A stretch of DNA of 55,452 nt from Natronospirales bacterium (GTDB lineage: Bacteria; Pseudomonadota; Gammaproteobacteria; Natronospirales; REEB76), in contig JAKAXB010000012.1 in NCBI GenBank assembly GCA_021816765.1, positions 7,501-62,952 of the forward strand, written 5' to 3'. The position numbers and the translations under genes are program-made. Positions 25,711-34,396 of this stretch are shown here, piece by piece. The notes beneath the pieces are model-generated. The model searched no databases. It was not told where the DNA came from and saw only the letters and a program-made list of their open reading frames with translations. Numbering within the stretch: the stretch's first letter is position 1; every line of letters begins with the position of its first letter.

Positions 25711-26161
25711 GGACGCTGCCGTCAGCGCTCTTGCATTTGATTTCGGTCTGCGGCGCATTGGTGTGGCCGCCGGACAGAGCATCACCGGCAGCGCTGCGCC
25801 GCTGGCTGTGGTGCCTGCCCAGGATGGTTCCCCGGACTGGGCGGCGCTCGACCGCCTGGTAAAAGAATGGGCGCCGGACCGGCTGGTGGTGGGTCTCCCG
25901 TATAATATGGACGGCAGCGAGCAGGACATCACCCGTCGCGCGCGCCGCTTCGCCGAAGAACTGGGACGACGCTATCCGCAGTCCGTGCACACCGTTGATG
26001 AACGCTTGTCTTCACGGGAAGCGGAAACGCGCCTCAAGGAGCTGCGTCAGCGGGGACGGCGGCGCATCACGCGCGCGGATGTCGACTGTACCGCTGCCTG
26101 CGTGATACTGGAAAGCTGGTTTCACGCGCAAGACAACCACGCCACGCGGAAGCCCGCATGA
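25703..26161 (+). CDS. ruvX: RuvX/YqgF RNase H-like Holliday junction resolvase family protein
   Basis: A 152-residue YqgF protein with acidic RNase H-fold residues in LAFDFGLRRIGVA and VDERLSS, and the family segment VVGLPYNMDGSEQ. Members are proposed Holliday-junction resolvases or 16S rRNA 3'-end processing nucleases. The gene overlaps yqgE by 8 bp and pyrB by 4 bp (ATGA). The pyrR regulator that often lies between ruvX and pyrB in Pseudomonas is absent. Confidence 0.93.
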   Translation: MPEDAAVSALAFDFGLRRIGVAAGQSITGSAAPLAVVPAQDGSPDWAALDRLVKEWAPDRLVVGLPYNMDGSEQDITRRARRFAEELGRRYPQSVHTVDERLSSREAETRLKELRQRGRRRITRADVDCTAACVILESWFHAQDNHATRKPA

Positions 26162-27096
26162 CAAGCAGCCAGTTCAACGCCAAGGGCCGCCTGCATCACC
26201 TGCTGACTCTCGCAGACCTGCCCCGCGACAGCCTGCTGGCCTTGCTGGATCGCGCCGATCGCTTTGCCGTGAAACCCGGTGCAGCGGCACCGCGGTTCGA
26301 TTTACTCACCGGAATCACCGTTGCCAACCTGTTTTTCGAGCCCAGTACGCGTACCCGCACATCATTTGAACTGGCTGCGCGACGGCTGGGCGCCGATATC
26401 ATCACGCTGGACCTCGCCTTCTCATCCACGGTGAAGGGTGAATCGCTGGTGGACAGTCTTTACACGCTGGAGGCCATGAACATGGATCTGTTCGTGGTAC
26501 GCCACAGGGAACCGGGGGTGCCGGAGACGCTGGCGCAACATGCGTTGCCGCACGTGCATATCATCAGTGCCGGCGAAGCCCACGTCTCACATCCCACCCA
26601 GGGACTGCTTGATGCGCTTACTATCCGTCAGCATAAAAAGGATTTTGGGAAACTCGCTGTGGCCATTGTCGGTGACATCCGCCACTCGCGCGTGGCGCGC
26701 TCTGCGGTACAGGCACTTGCCCTCCTCGGCACCCGCGACATCCGTTTCGCCGGCCCGGCCGAGTTGCTGCCGGACGATCTGGCAGGAGAGAAGTTCACCA
26801 ACATGGACAAGGCCCTTGAGGGGGCAGACGTGGTGATGATGCTGCGCATCCAGAAAGAACGCATGCGGGCCGGGTTGATTCCCGATGAGCGTGAATACTC
26901 ACGCCGCTACGGCCTCGATGGCGCACGCTTGAGACTCGCGAAACCCGATGCCATCGTCATGCATCCGGGTCCCATGAACCGTGGCGTGGAAATCACCTCC
27001 GAGATAGCCGATGGGCCGCAATCCGTGATCCGTGAACAGGTAAGTAACGGCGTTGCCGTGCGCATGGCGGTCATGGCGATACTGATGTCGAAATGA
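26158..27096 (+). CDS. pyrB: Aspartate carbamoyltransferase, catalytic subunit
   Basis: A 312-residue enzyme of pyrimidine synthesis that makes carbamoyl-aspartate. The carbamoyl-phosphate site STRTR lies at 63-67 in FFEPSTRTRTSFE, with HVSHPTQGLLD and the C-terminal HPGPMNRGVEI also present. It lacks the N-terminal extension of the 334-residue Pseudomonas enzyme. Neither a pyrI regulatory subunit nor the pseudo-dihydroorotase pyrC', needed for the Pseudomonas holoenzyme, is adjacent. This raises the possibility of a simple trimer or an unlinked partner (inference). Confidence 0.96.
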   Translation: MTSSQFNAKGRLHHLLTLADLPRDSLLALLDRADRFAVKPGAAAPRFDLLTGITVANLFFEPSTRTRTSFELAARRLGADIITLDLAFSSTVKGESLVDSLYTLEAMNMDLFVVRHREPGVPETLAQHALPHVHIISAGEAHVSHPTQGLLDALTIRQHKKDFGKLAVAIVGDIRHSRVARSAVQALALLGTRDIRFAGPAELLPDDLAGEKFTNMDKALEGADVVMMLRIQKERMRAGLIPDEREYSRRYGLDGARLRLAKPDAIVMHPGPMNRGVEITSEIADGPQSVIREQVSNGVAVRMAVMAILMSK

Positions 27097-27141
27097 TCCA
27101 TACCCTTCAGTTGCAAATCTGAAGTTACAAAAGCAGACTGC

Positions 27142-28029
27142 ATGCATCCCAAACCGCACCGCGGCACGATCTTTCTCGAGGACGCCGAAGTCCTGATGCA
27201 AGAACGCTTTCCCGGCGAGCAATATGTGCTGCGTATGCGTGCGCCCCAGTGTGCCGCCAGCGCCCTGCCAGGCAGTTTCATCCATGTCACCTGCGACGCG
27301 ACGCTGCCCATGCGCCGGCCCATGTCCATCATGCGCGTCTCAAATAAAGACGGCTGGGTGGAGTGCCTGTATAAGGTGGTGGGCGAAGGCAGCCGTATGC
27401 TGGCGAGCCGCCAGCGCGGCGATATCGTGAGCAGCCTGGGGCCCATCGGTCAGCCCTTTGTACTACACCCTGAGCGGCCCCGGTTGTTGCTCATCGGCGG
27501 TGGCGTAGGTATCCCGCCCATGATCTTCCTGGCCGATGTCTTGCGGCACGATGCGCGCGTGCAATGGAACCCACTGGTGCTCATGGGCTCGGAAGTACCG
27601 TTTCCGTTCAAGACCCGCCCCTCTACCATCCTCCTGCCCGGCATGCCAGACGGCGTTATCGGATGCATGCCGCTCATGGAAGATTGGAACATCCCCAGCC
27701 GGCTCGCCAGCCAACAGGATTTCCCGGGCTGCTACAGCGGTTTTGTCACCGATCTCGCACGCCACTGGCTACAGCCCCTCGATAAAAATGCGCTCGCTGA
27801 AGTGGAAGTTTTCGCCTGCGGACCCACCCCCATGCTGAAAGCCGTCGCATACCTTGCCCAGAAATTGGGCGTACCCAGTCAGGTGTCACTGGAGGAATTC
27901 ATGGCTTGCGCCGTGGGCGGCTGCGCCGGCTGCACGGTGGAAGTACGCACCGAAAACGGCCCGGCCATGAAACGCGTATGCGTGGACGGCCCGGTGTTCG
28001 ACGGCGCCAGCGTGTTTCCCTTGAGCTGA
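27142..28029 (+). CDS. PyrK-like dihydroorotate dehydrogenase electron-transfer subunit
   Basis: A 295-residue ferredoxin-reductase-fold flavoprotein. An FAD-binding segment MRRPMSIMRV lies near residue 57, a nucleotide-binding stretch LLIGGGVGIPPMIFLADVL near 113-131, and a C-terminal 2Fe-2S site with spacing C-x4-C-x2-C then a distant Cys (CAVGGCAGC ... RVCVDGP). This is the PyrK pattern. PyrK pairs with class 1B PyrD to pass electrons from dihydroorotate to NAD+. No pyrD is adjacent, and gammaproteobacteria normally use a quinone-linked class 2 PyrD. The gene follows pyrB by 45 bp. It could serve an unlinked partner or another oxidoreductase. Confidence 0.82.
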   Translation: MHPKPHRGTIFLEDAEVLMQERFPGEQYVLRMRAPQCAASALPGSFIHVTCDATLPMRRPMSIMRVSNKDGWVECLYKVVGEGSRMLASRQRGDIVSSLGPIGQPFVLHPERPRLLLIGGGVGIPPMIFLADVLRHDARVQWNPLVLMGSEVPFPFKTRPSTILLPGMPDGVIGCMPLMEDWNIPSRLASQQDFPGCYSGFVTDLARHWLQPLDKNALAEVEVFACGPTPMLKAVAYLAQKLGVPSQVSLEEFMACAVGGCAGCTVEVRTENGPAMKRVCVDGPVFDGASVFPLS

Positions 28030-28086
28030 ATACGCGTTGCAAAAAGACACCTTACCACGCGCCTGGATGCGGACCATCCCGGTGGA

Positions 28087-30078
28087 TTAATGTTTTACTG
28101 CCCGCGCTCCAATGTTCTGTTTGAAGAAATCCAGCATTTTGGTATACAGCACCACGCGGTGATCCAGCTTGAAAAAACCGTGACCTTCGTTGGGGAAATA
28201 AATCCAGCCATATTTCTTCCCGGCCCTGTCCAGCGCCGAGCGCAGTTCGTCCGCTTGCGCGATTGGAACGGTTTTGTCCGCGCCGCCGTGAGCGAGCAGC
28301 AGCGCCGCCTTGATGCGCCGCACGTGATCTACCGGCGATGCCGCCTCGAGTTTTTCTGGGTTATTGCCCAGCGTGTTGCCAAGGTATGCTTCCAAGCCGT
28401 GCATGCGAAAATACATCTCCTCTCCGCGATCATGTAACAGCACCAGGTCATACACGCCGGCATAGCCGACCGCGCATTTGTACAAATCCGGCTCCTTGAC
28501 TACCGCCTCCAGCGCGGCATACCCGCCGTAGCTGCCGCCATAAATGCACACCCGGTTCGGATCAGCAATACCCTGCTGTATTGCCCAGCGGGTGGCATCC
28601 GTCAGGTCGTTCTGCATGGTTCCGCCCCACTGCTTGTACCCGGCTTCCTGGAAGGGAGCACCGTAGCCTCCCGAACCGCGATAGTTGACCTGCAATACGG
28701 CGTACCCATGATAAGCGAGGAACTGAACTTCCGGGTCAAAATTCCAGAAATCCCGGATGCCAAAGGGTCCACCATGGGGATTGACAATGAGCGGCAAGTT
28801 CTTCCTCTTGCTCTTGGGCAGGGTGAGATACCCATGAATGATCGTGCCGTCGCGTGCCTGGAAACTCACCGGCCGCATCCGCGACATCGCCGATGGTTTG
28901 ATCCCTGGCAGCACGCTGAACAGGTATTGGACCTTCCCGCTCGCGCCGTCATATAGATAGTAATCCCCCGGGTTGCGGTCGCTGGACACAAACACCACGG
29001 CCTTCTGTCCACTGTCATCCATGCTGGTGATATCCACGTTTTGTCCCAAAAAGGCGTCTTCCAGGCTGGCAAGCAACTTGGCCTCCGGGGCATGGGGGTG
29101 GATCAGAATCCACTGCGGCATGTCGGTCCAGTATTCAAAGCCGATGAGCGTCCTGTGATCCGGTCCCGTCAGCCAAGTGGTGGGGGCAAAAATATTGTCT
29201 ATATCGTAATGCGGGTCACTGTACAGGAGCGTCTTCTTCAAGGTCTGCGGATTGATTAGATACAGACCGAGAGTGCCATCGGGCGTGTAACCTTCGTAAT
29301 AGAACTCCCGATTGTCCGGAGTAAACATCACCGGACCTGCGGCCGTATACACTGGTTCTTTGTCCACCAGAGCGTCCAGATTCTTCCACTGCACCGACCC
29401 GGGTTCGCGATACTTCAGTTCTGGCATGAACGTCTTCATGTTCTCGCCGTAGGCAAGGCGCACATGCCCGGCATGGTCCGTGAACAGCTCTGCGTGCTTC
29501 ATGGGACTGATCAGTACCTGATGTCGCTCCCCGGTATTGACATTCACGCGATAGACTACTGAATTCACATTGCTGCTCAGAATATCGTCGGAGATGAGTA
29601 TGTATTCTGGATGGTTCGGGGAGGCATACAGCACCTGATTGTAATGAAACTGGTAGGCAATACCGGAACGAAAATGGTAGGCAAGCGTCTTGACGTTGCC
29701 GCCATCAGCATTCATGGCCCAGACGTCACCAGTGAGCAATGGCTGATCGAGGCTGCCGGTCTGGGTGGCGGTACTAAACACTACTCGCCGATCACTCACC
29801 CACCATAGCCGCGCCACCTGCTGTTCGCCGACGAGCTTGTAATGCCCCGTGACGCGCATGTTGCCGAGGTCAATAAAACTCAGCTGATTGGGCGATTCAC
29901 TTCCGTGCGGAACACTCACCACCGCGAGGTAATGGCCGTCAGGGGAGATCTTGACCTGCGAGAACTCGGTATGCCTGAAAAATGCCTGTACGGGAATCGA
30001 TTTATCACCCGTACCTGCAAGAGCCGTTGTGGTAACGAGTAGGAACAAAAACAGTATGCGACTCAACATTTTCAGCAT
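28087..30078 (-). CDS. Secreted S9 family (prolyl oligopeptidase-like) serine peptidase
   Basis: A 663-residue protein. A signal peptide (about residues 1-21) is followed by a beta-propeller-type region (about 30-395) and an alpha/beta hydrolase domain (about 400-660). The nucleophile is Ser516 in GGSYGGYAAL; Asp601 (GGADKTVP) and His633 (EGHGFFK) complete the triad. It resembles DPP4/AAP-type S9 enzymes that cut oligopeptides in the periplasm. It lies between pyrB/pyrK and the pil ATPase genes on the minus strand. Its composition looks less GC-rich by eye than its neighbours. The substrate is unknown. Confidence 0.9.
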   Translation of the reverse strand: MLKMLSRILFLFLLVTTTALAGTGDKSIPVQAFFRHTEFSQVKISPDGHYLAVVSVPHGSESPNQLSFIDLGNMRVTGHYKLVGEQQVARLWWVSDRRVVFSTATQTGSLDQPLLTGDVWAMNADGGNVKTLAYHFRSGIAYQFHYNQVLYASPNHPEYILISDDILSSNVNSVVYRVNVNTGERHQVLISPMKHAELFTDHAGHVRLAYGENMKTFMPELKYREPGSVQWKNLDALVDKEPVYTAAGPVMFTPDNREFYYEGYTPDGTLGLYLINPQTLKKTLLYSDPHYDIDNIFAPTTWLTGPDHRTLIGFEYWTDMPQWILIHPHAPEAKLLASLEDAFLGQNVDITSMDDSGQKAVVFVSSDRNPGDYYLYDGASGKVQYLFSVLPGIKPSAMSRMRPVSFQARDGTIIHGYLTLPKSKRKNLPLIVNPHGGPFGIRDFWNFDPEVQFLAYHGYAVLQVNYRGSGGYGAPFQEAGYKQWGGTMQNDLTDATRWAIQQGIADPNRVCIYGGSYGGYAALEAVVKEPDLYKCAVGYAGVYDLVLLHDRGEEMYFRMHGLEAYLGNTLGNNPEKLEAASPVDHVRRIKAALLLAHGGADKTVPIAQADELRSALDRAGKKYGWIYFPNEGHGFFKLDHRVVLYTKMLDFFKQNIGARAVKH

Positions 30079-30147
30079 CCATTGACATGGTGGAAAGATA
30101 CATTCATGGCAGATGATTCGCCATGCAGCGGGTCCGCGTGTGCTGCT

Positions 30148-31203
30148 TCAGCCGAAATTGATCTTGGCCTCCAGATTGGCGCGCGAATCGGCGTTGCGCA
30201 GTGCTTCTTCGAGGGTGACCCTGCTGTCCTTGTAAAGGCGGTGCAACGCCTCGTCGAAGGATTGCATGCCGGGCTCAGAGCTTTCTTCCATAGCCTCGCG
30301 GATGCGGTCAATCTGACCCTTGAGAATGAGATCGGCAATATGCGGCGTGTTCAGCATGACTTCCACCGCTGCGAGGCGCCGGCCGTTTTTTCCCATCACC
30401 AAGCGCTGCGAAATGATGGCGCGCAAATTGATGGACAAATCCATGAGCAGCTGCTTGTGCATCTGGTCCGGAAACATATTGATGATGCGATCCATGGTCT
30501 GGTGTGCATTATTGGCATGCAGCGTGGAAATGGCGAGCTGACCGGTACCGGCCAGCTGAATGGACGCTTCCATGGTCTCGCGATCGCGGCACTCGCCGAT
30601 CACGATGATATCCGGCGCTTCACGTAGCGATTGCTTGAGGGCGTTGGCGTAGGAAAGCGTATCCTGGCCGATTTCACGCTGGTTGATGATGGATAGGGCA
30701 TTGGGATGGTTGTACTCGATGGGATCCTCGATGGTGAGGATGTGCGAAGCTTCTTGTTCGTTGCGATGCCGTATCATGGCCGCGATGGTGGTGGACTTGC
30801 CCGAACCGGTGGCCCCCACCACCAGCATCAGGCCGCGCCTGTGCATGATGAGACCCTTGAGAACCTCCGGCAACCCGAGTTCCGAGAGCTGCGGAACCTC
30901 GGAAGGAATATAGCGCAGCACTATCGCCACCTGGCCACGCTGCAGAAACACGTTCACGCGGAAACGGCCCACTCCCGGCTCGGCGATGGCGAAGTCTGAT
31001 TCATGCTTCACCTCGAAGGATCGGGCCTGCTTTTCGTTCATGATGCCGTAAGCTGCTTCCCGGACCATATCGGCGGTAAGCAGTGTTTTCCCGACGGGCA
31101 TCTGCCGGCCTTCGATCTTGATCTTGACGGGGGCGTCGCTGGTGAAATAAAGGTCGGAAGCCTTCTTTTCAACCATGAGTTTCAGGTACGGGCTGATATC
31201 CAT
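30148..31203 (-). CDS. PilT/PilU-family ATPase, third copy
   Basis: A 351-residue hexameric secretion-type ATPase. An N-terminal PAS-like domain (KKASDLYFTSDAPV) is followed by the RecA-like core with Walker A GATGSGKST (130-138), Asp box ILTIEDPIEY, Walker B DIIVIGECRD and His box STLHANNAHQT. It is closer to PilU than PilT: the exact AIRNLIRE motif of PilT is replaced by a weaker IADLILK segment. It follows a second PilU-like gene and PilT, making three retraction-type ATPases in a row. In known systems PilT drives retraction and PilU boosts it; the role of a third is not known. Confidence 0.9.
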   Translation of the reverse strand: MDISPYLKLMVEKKASDLYFTSDAPVKIKIEGRQMPVGKTLLTADMVREAAYGIMNEKQARSFEVKHESDFAIAEPGVGRFRVNVFLQRGQVAIVLRYIPSEVPQLSELGLPEVLKGLIMHRRGLMLVVGATGSGKSTTIAAMIRHRNEQEASHILTIEDPIEYNHPNALSIINQREIGQDTLSYANALKQSLREAPDIIVIGECRDRETMEASIQLAGTGQLAISTLHANNAHQTMDRIINMFPDQMHKQLLMDLSINLRAIISQRLVMGKNGRRLAAVEVMLNTPHIADLILKGQIDRIREAMEESSEPGMQSFDEALHRLYKDSRVTLEEALRNADSRANLEAKINFG

Positions 31204-31247
31204 CGGTTGTCCGCACTAGGTTGGATTTGGCAAAAAATTACGACGGT

Positions 31248-32405
31248 TCAGAATCTCTTTCCCTGACCGCTGTCCACGATGCGCAGATCTTCAATGCCCT
31301 CACCCACCGCCCGTTGGTCGCGTTTACTTTCCAGCTTGATGCGCAGACGCAACTCATTCTGCGAGTCCGCGTTGCGGATCGCGTCTTCATAGGCGACGAG
31401 GCCCTTCTCGTACAGGTCAAACAGGGATTGATCGAATGTTTGCATGCCGTGCTGGGTGGATTTCGCCATGATTTCCTTGATTTGGGCCACCTCACCCTTG
31501 AAAACCAGGTCAGCAATCAGCGGGGAATTCAGCATGATTTCCACCGCCGGTACGCGCCCCTTGCCGCCCTGCCGTCTCACCAGGCGTTGCGAAATGAAGG
31601 CACGTATATTGAGCGACAAATCCATGAGCAGCTGTTGACGCCGTTCCGGGGGGAAAAAGTTGATGATGCGGTCCAGAGCCTGATTGGCGCTATTGGCATG
31701 TAGCGTGGACAGCACCAGGTGGCCGGTTTCAGCGAAGGCCACGGCGTAATCCATCGTGTTGCGATCGCGAATCTCGCCGATGAAGATCACATCCGGCGCC
31801 TGACGCAGGGTGTTCTTCAGAGCCACGTCCCAGGAATCAGTGTCCACCCCCACCTCGCGCTGGGTAATGACGCAATTGATATGCGGATGCACGAACTCGA
31901 TGGGATCCTCGATGGTGACGATATGGTCCTTGGAGTTCTTGTTGCGATGGCCAACCATGGAAGCGATGGAGGTGGATTTGCCGGAACCCGTGGCGCCAAC
32001 GAAGATCACGATGCCGCGCTTGGCCATCACCACATCTTTCAGCACGGGCGGCAGCCCCAGCTTGTCGAAATCAGGAATCTCGGTATTGAGGGTACGCAGC
32101 ACGGCACCGATGCGTCCCTGCTGCACGAAAGCGCTGACGCGAAAGCGCCCGATACCCGGCGGGCTGATGGCGAACTGACATTCCTTGGTGGAGTCGAATT
32201 CCTTGGTCTGCCGGTCATTCATGATGGCGCGCACCAGCAGGCCGCTCTGTTCTGCCGTCAACGGCTTGTCGGTAGCAGCAGCGATTTGTCCATCCACCTT
32301 GATGGCGGGCGGAAACCCCGCGGTGATGAACAGGTCAGATCCTTTGCGTGACACCATGGAGCGCAGCAGATCCTGAATGAACTTGATTGCCTGGTCTCTT
32401 TCCAT
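31248..32405 (-). CDS. pilU: PilU, type IV pilus retraction-assisting ATPase
   Basis: A 385-residue PilT-family ATPase. N-terminal KGSDLFITAGFPPAIKVDG, Walker A GATGSGKST (137-145), Asp box IVTIEDPIEFVHP, Walker B DVIFIGEIRD and His box STLHANSANQAL are present. Length, the LIADLVFKG segment in place of AIRNLIRE, and the extended C-terminus favour PilU. It follows pilT by 37 bp, the standard pilT-pilU order. In Vibrio and Acinetobacter PilU needs PilT to retract pili, raising force. Confidence 0.93.
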   Translation of the reverse strand: MERDQAIKFIQDLLRSMVSRKGSDLFITAGFPPAIKVDGQIAAATDKPLTAEQSGLLVRAIMNDRQTKEFDSTKECQFAISPPGIGRFRVSAFVQQGRIGAVLRTLNTEIPDFDKLGLPPVLKDVVMAKRGIVIFVGATGSGKSTSIASMVGHRNKNSKDHIVTIEDPIEFVHPHINCVITQREVGVDTDSWDVALKNTLRQAPDVIFIGEIRDRNTMDYAVAFAETGHLVLSTLHANSANQALDRIINFFPPERRQQLLMDLSLNIRAFISQRLVRRQGGKGRVPAVEIMLNSPLIADLVFKGEVAQIKEIMAKSTQHGMQTFDQSLFDLYEKGLVAYEDAIRNADSQNELRLRIKLESKRDQRAVGEGIEDLRIVDSGQGKRF

Positions 32406-32442
32406 TATCAGCTCCGCCGCGCCGTGAGCGCGGTTTCATTGT

Positions 32443-33486
32443 TCAGAGGAAAGCGTCCTTGTTCACCGCATACACACGGGCTTCATCCTTGGTAATCATG
32501 CCCTTGCGCACGAAATCCGTGAGGTTCTGATCGAGGGTCTGCATGCCGGACGCCTGCCCCGTCTGGATGGCGGAATACATCTGCGCGATCTTGTTCTCGC
32601 GGATCAGGTTGCGGATGGCGGGTGTGCCAAGCATGATCTCATGTACCGCTATCCGGCCGCCGCCGATCTTCTTGCACAACGACTGGGAAATTACCGCACG
32701 CAGTGACTCCGAAAGCATGGCACGCACCATGTCCTTTTCCGCCGCCGGGAATACATCCACCACACGATCGATGGTCTTGGCCGCGGAACTGGTGTGCAGG
32801 GTAGCGAACACCAGGTGACCGGTCTCGGCGCCGGTGAGCGCGAGACGAATGGTTTCGAGATCGCGCATTTCACCCACCAGGATGGTGTCCGGATCCTCGC
32901 GCAGGGCGGAGCGCAATGCTTCATTGAAGCCCAGGGTATCGCGATGTACTTCACGCTGGTTGACAAGGCACTTCTTGCTCTCGTGCACAAACTCGATGGG
33001 GTCCTCGATAGTAAGGATGTGGCCAAAATCATTTTCGTTGACATAGTTGACCATCGCCGCCAAGGTGGTGGATTTGCCGGAACCGGTCGGCCCGGTTACC
33101 AGTACCAAGCCGCGCGGCTGATTGGCGATGTCCATGAATATCTTGGGCGCGTTCAGCTCATCCAGCGTCAATACCTTGTCGGGAATGGTGCGGAATACGG
33201 CGCCCGCACCGCGGTTCTGGTTGAAGGCGTTCACGCGAAAACGCGCTAATTTGGGAATCTCGAATGAAAAGTCGCATTCCAGGAATTCCTCGTAATCCTT
33301 GCGCTGCTTGTCGTTCATGATGTCGTACACCATGTCATACACATCCTTGTGTTCCATGGCCGGCATGTTGATACGCCGCATGTCCCCATCCACCCGAATC
33401 ATGGGCGGCACGCCCGAAGACAGGTGCAGGTCGGACGCCTTATTCTTGACGCTGAAGGCCAGCAATTGGGAAATATCAAAGGCCAT
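32443..33486 (-). CDS. pilT: PilT, type IV pilus retraction ATPase
   Basis: A 347-residue hexameric ATPase that drives pilus retraction for twitching. Walker A GPTGSGKST lies at 132-140, the Asp box ILTIEDPIEFVH follows, Walker B is ILVGEMRD (202-209) and the His box is FATLHTSSA. The C-terminal AIRNLIRE motif (about 290-297), diagnostic of PilT and needed for retraction, is intact. ATG 33486 has a good GGGGAGA ribosome site. The gene diverges from yggS, exactly as in Pseudomonas. Confidence 0.97.
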   Translation of the reverse strand: MAFDISQLLAFSVKNKASDLHLSSGVPPMIRVDGDMRRINMPAMEHKDVYDMVYDIMNDKQRKDYEEFLECDFSFEIPKLARFRVNAFNQNRGAGAVFRTIPDKVLTLDELNAPKIFMDIANQPRGLVLVTGPTGSGKSTTLAAMVNYVNENDFGHILTIEDPIEFVHESKKCLVNQREVHRDTLGFNEALRSALREDPDTILVGEMRDLETIRLALTGAETGHLVFATLHTSSAAKTIDRVVDVFPAAEKDMVRAMLSESLRAVISQSLCKKIGGGRIAVHEIMLGTPAIRNLIRENKIAQMYSAIQTGQASGMQTLDQNLTDFVRKGMITKDEARVYAVNKDAFL

Positions 33487-33628
33487 ATCTCTCCCCTGCA
33501 CACAACATGGGCGTTTTCGCCGCGAGGGCAACGCTGCAACCACCAGGCTGCGCTTGAAGGTAGTATAACGAAACCCTGCCCGACCGATTCCCGGACACCG
33601 GCCTGCCGACCACGATACCCACTCAAGC

Positions 33629-34342
33629 ATGACTAACGCAACCCTGGAGTCTATCGCCCTGAACATCGCCACGGTGCGTGCACGCATGGTCGCTGCCGCA
33701 GCACAGGCCGGCCGTGATCCCGCCGGCATCCGGCTGCTGGCCGTGAGCAAAGCCCAACCGGTCGCGGCCATCGAGGCGGCCTGTGAAGCGGGCCAGATGG
33801 AATATGGAGAAAATTACCTGCAGGAGGCCCTGCCCAAGCTGGATGCGCTCCGCCGTCGTCAGGAACTCGCGTGGCACTTCATCGGCAGCCTGCAGGGCAA
33901 CAAAACCCGTACGGTGGCGGAGCGCTTCGCCTGGGTGCATACCGTGGACCGGGAACGGATTGCGCGCCGCCTCCACGAACACCGGCCGCCAGCCTTGCCG
34001 CCTCTCAACGTGTGCATAGAGGTACGGCTTTCCGACGAGCCGAACAAGAGCGGTATCCCGCCGGAGGAAGCGGCTGCACTGGCGCAGCGCATCTCCGCCA
34101 TGCCGCGCCTGCGTTTGCGCGGTCTCATGACCATCCCGCCGCCCGCGAAGGATGCCGACGCACAACGGCTGCCGTTCCGCCGGCTGGGGAAATTATTCGA
34201 CTCGCTGAATGCACAGGGCTACACCCTCGATACCTTGTCCATGGGCATGTCGGGCGATTTTGCGGCGGCCATCGCCGAAGGCGCCACCCTGGTACGGGTG
34301 GGCACGGCGATTTTCGGGCGACGCGCGCAGGAACATTCCTAA
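33629..34342 (+). CDS. yggS: YggS family PLP homeostasis protein (PLPBP)
   Basis: A 237-residue fold-type III PLP-binding protein. Lys41 in AVSKAQP holds the cofactor, followed by YGENYLQE, WHFIGSLQGNK and the C-terminal LSMGMSGDF and VRVGTAIFG phosphate-binding motifs. It has no known catalytic activity and buffers PLP and amino-acid pools. It starts an operon with proC, yggT and yggU, diverging from pilT. Confidence 0.96.
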   Translation: MTNATLESIALNIATVRARMVAAAAQAGRDPAGIRLLAVSKAQPVAAIEAACEAGQMEYGENYLQEALPKLDALRRRQELAWHFIGSLQGNKTRTVAERFAWVHTVDRERIARRLHEHRPPALPPLNVCIEVRLSDEPNKSGIPPEEAAALAQRISAMPRLRLRGLMTIPPPAKDADAQRLPFRRLGKLFDSLNAQGYTLDTLSMGMSGDFAAAIAEGATLVRVGTAIFGRRAQEHS

Positions 34343-34396
34343 AGATGCGCGCGCCCGGTATCCTTAAGCCCGCCATTCTATCTACAGGAGTCAATT

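Noticed and set aside
28030-28086. Terminator between the PyrK-like gene and the S9 peptidase
   Set aside because: No hairpin with a T-run was found in the short convergent gap.
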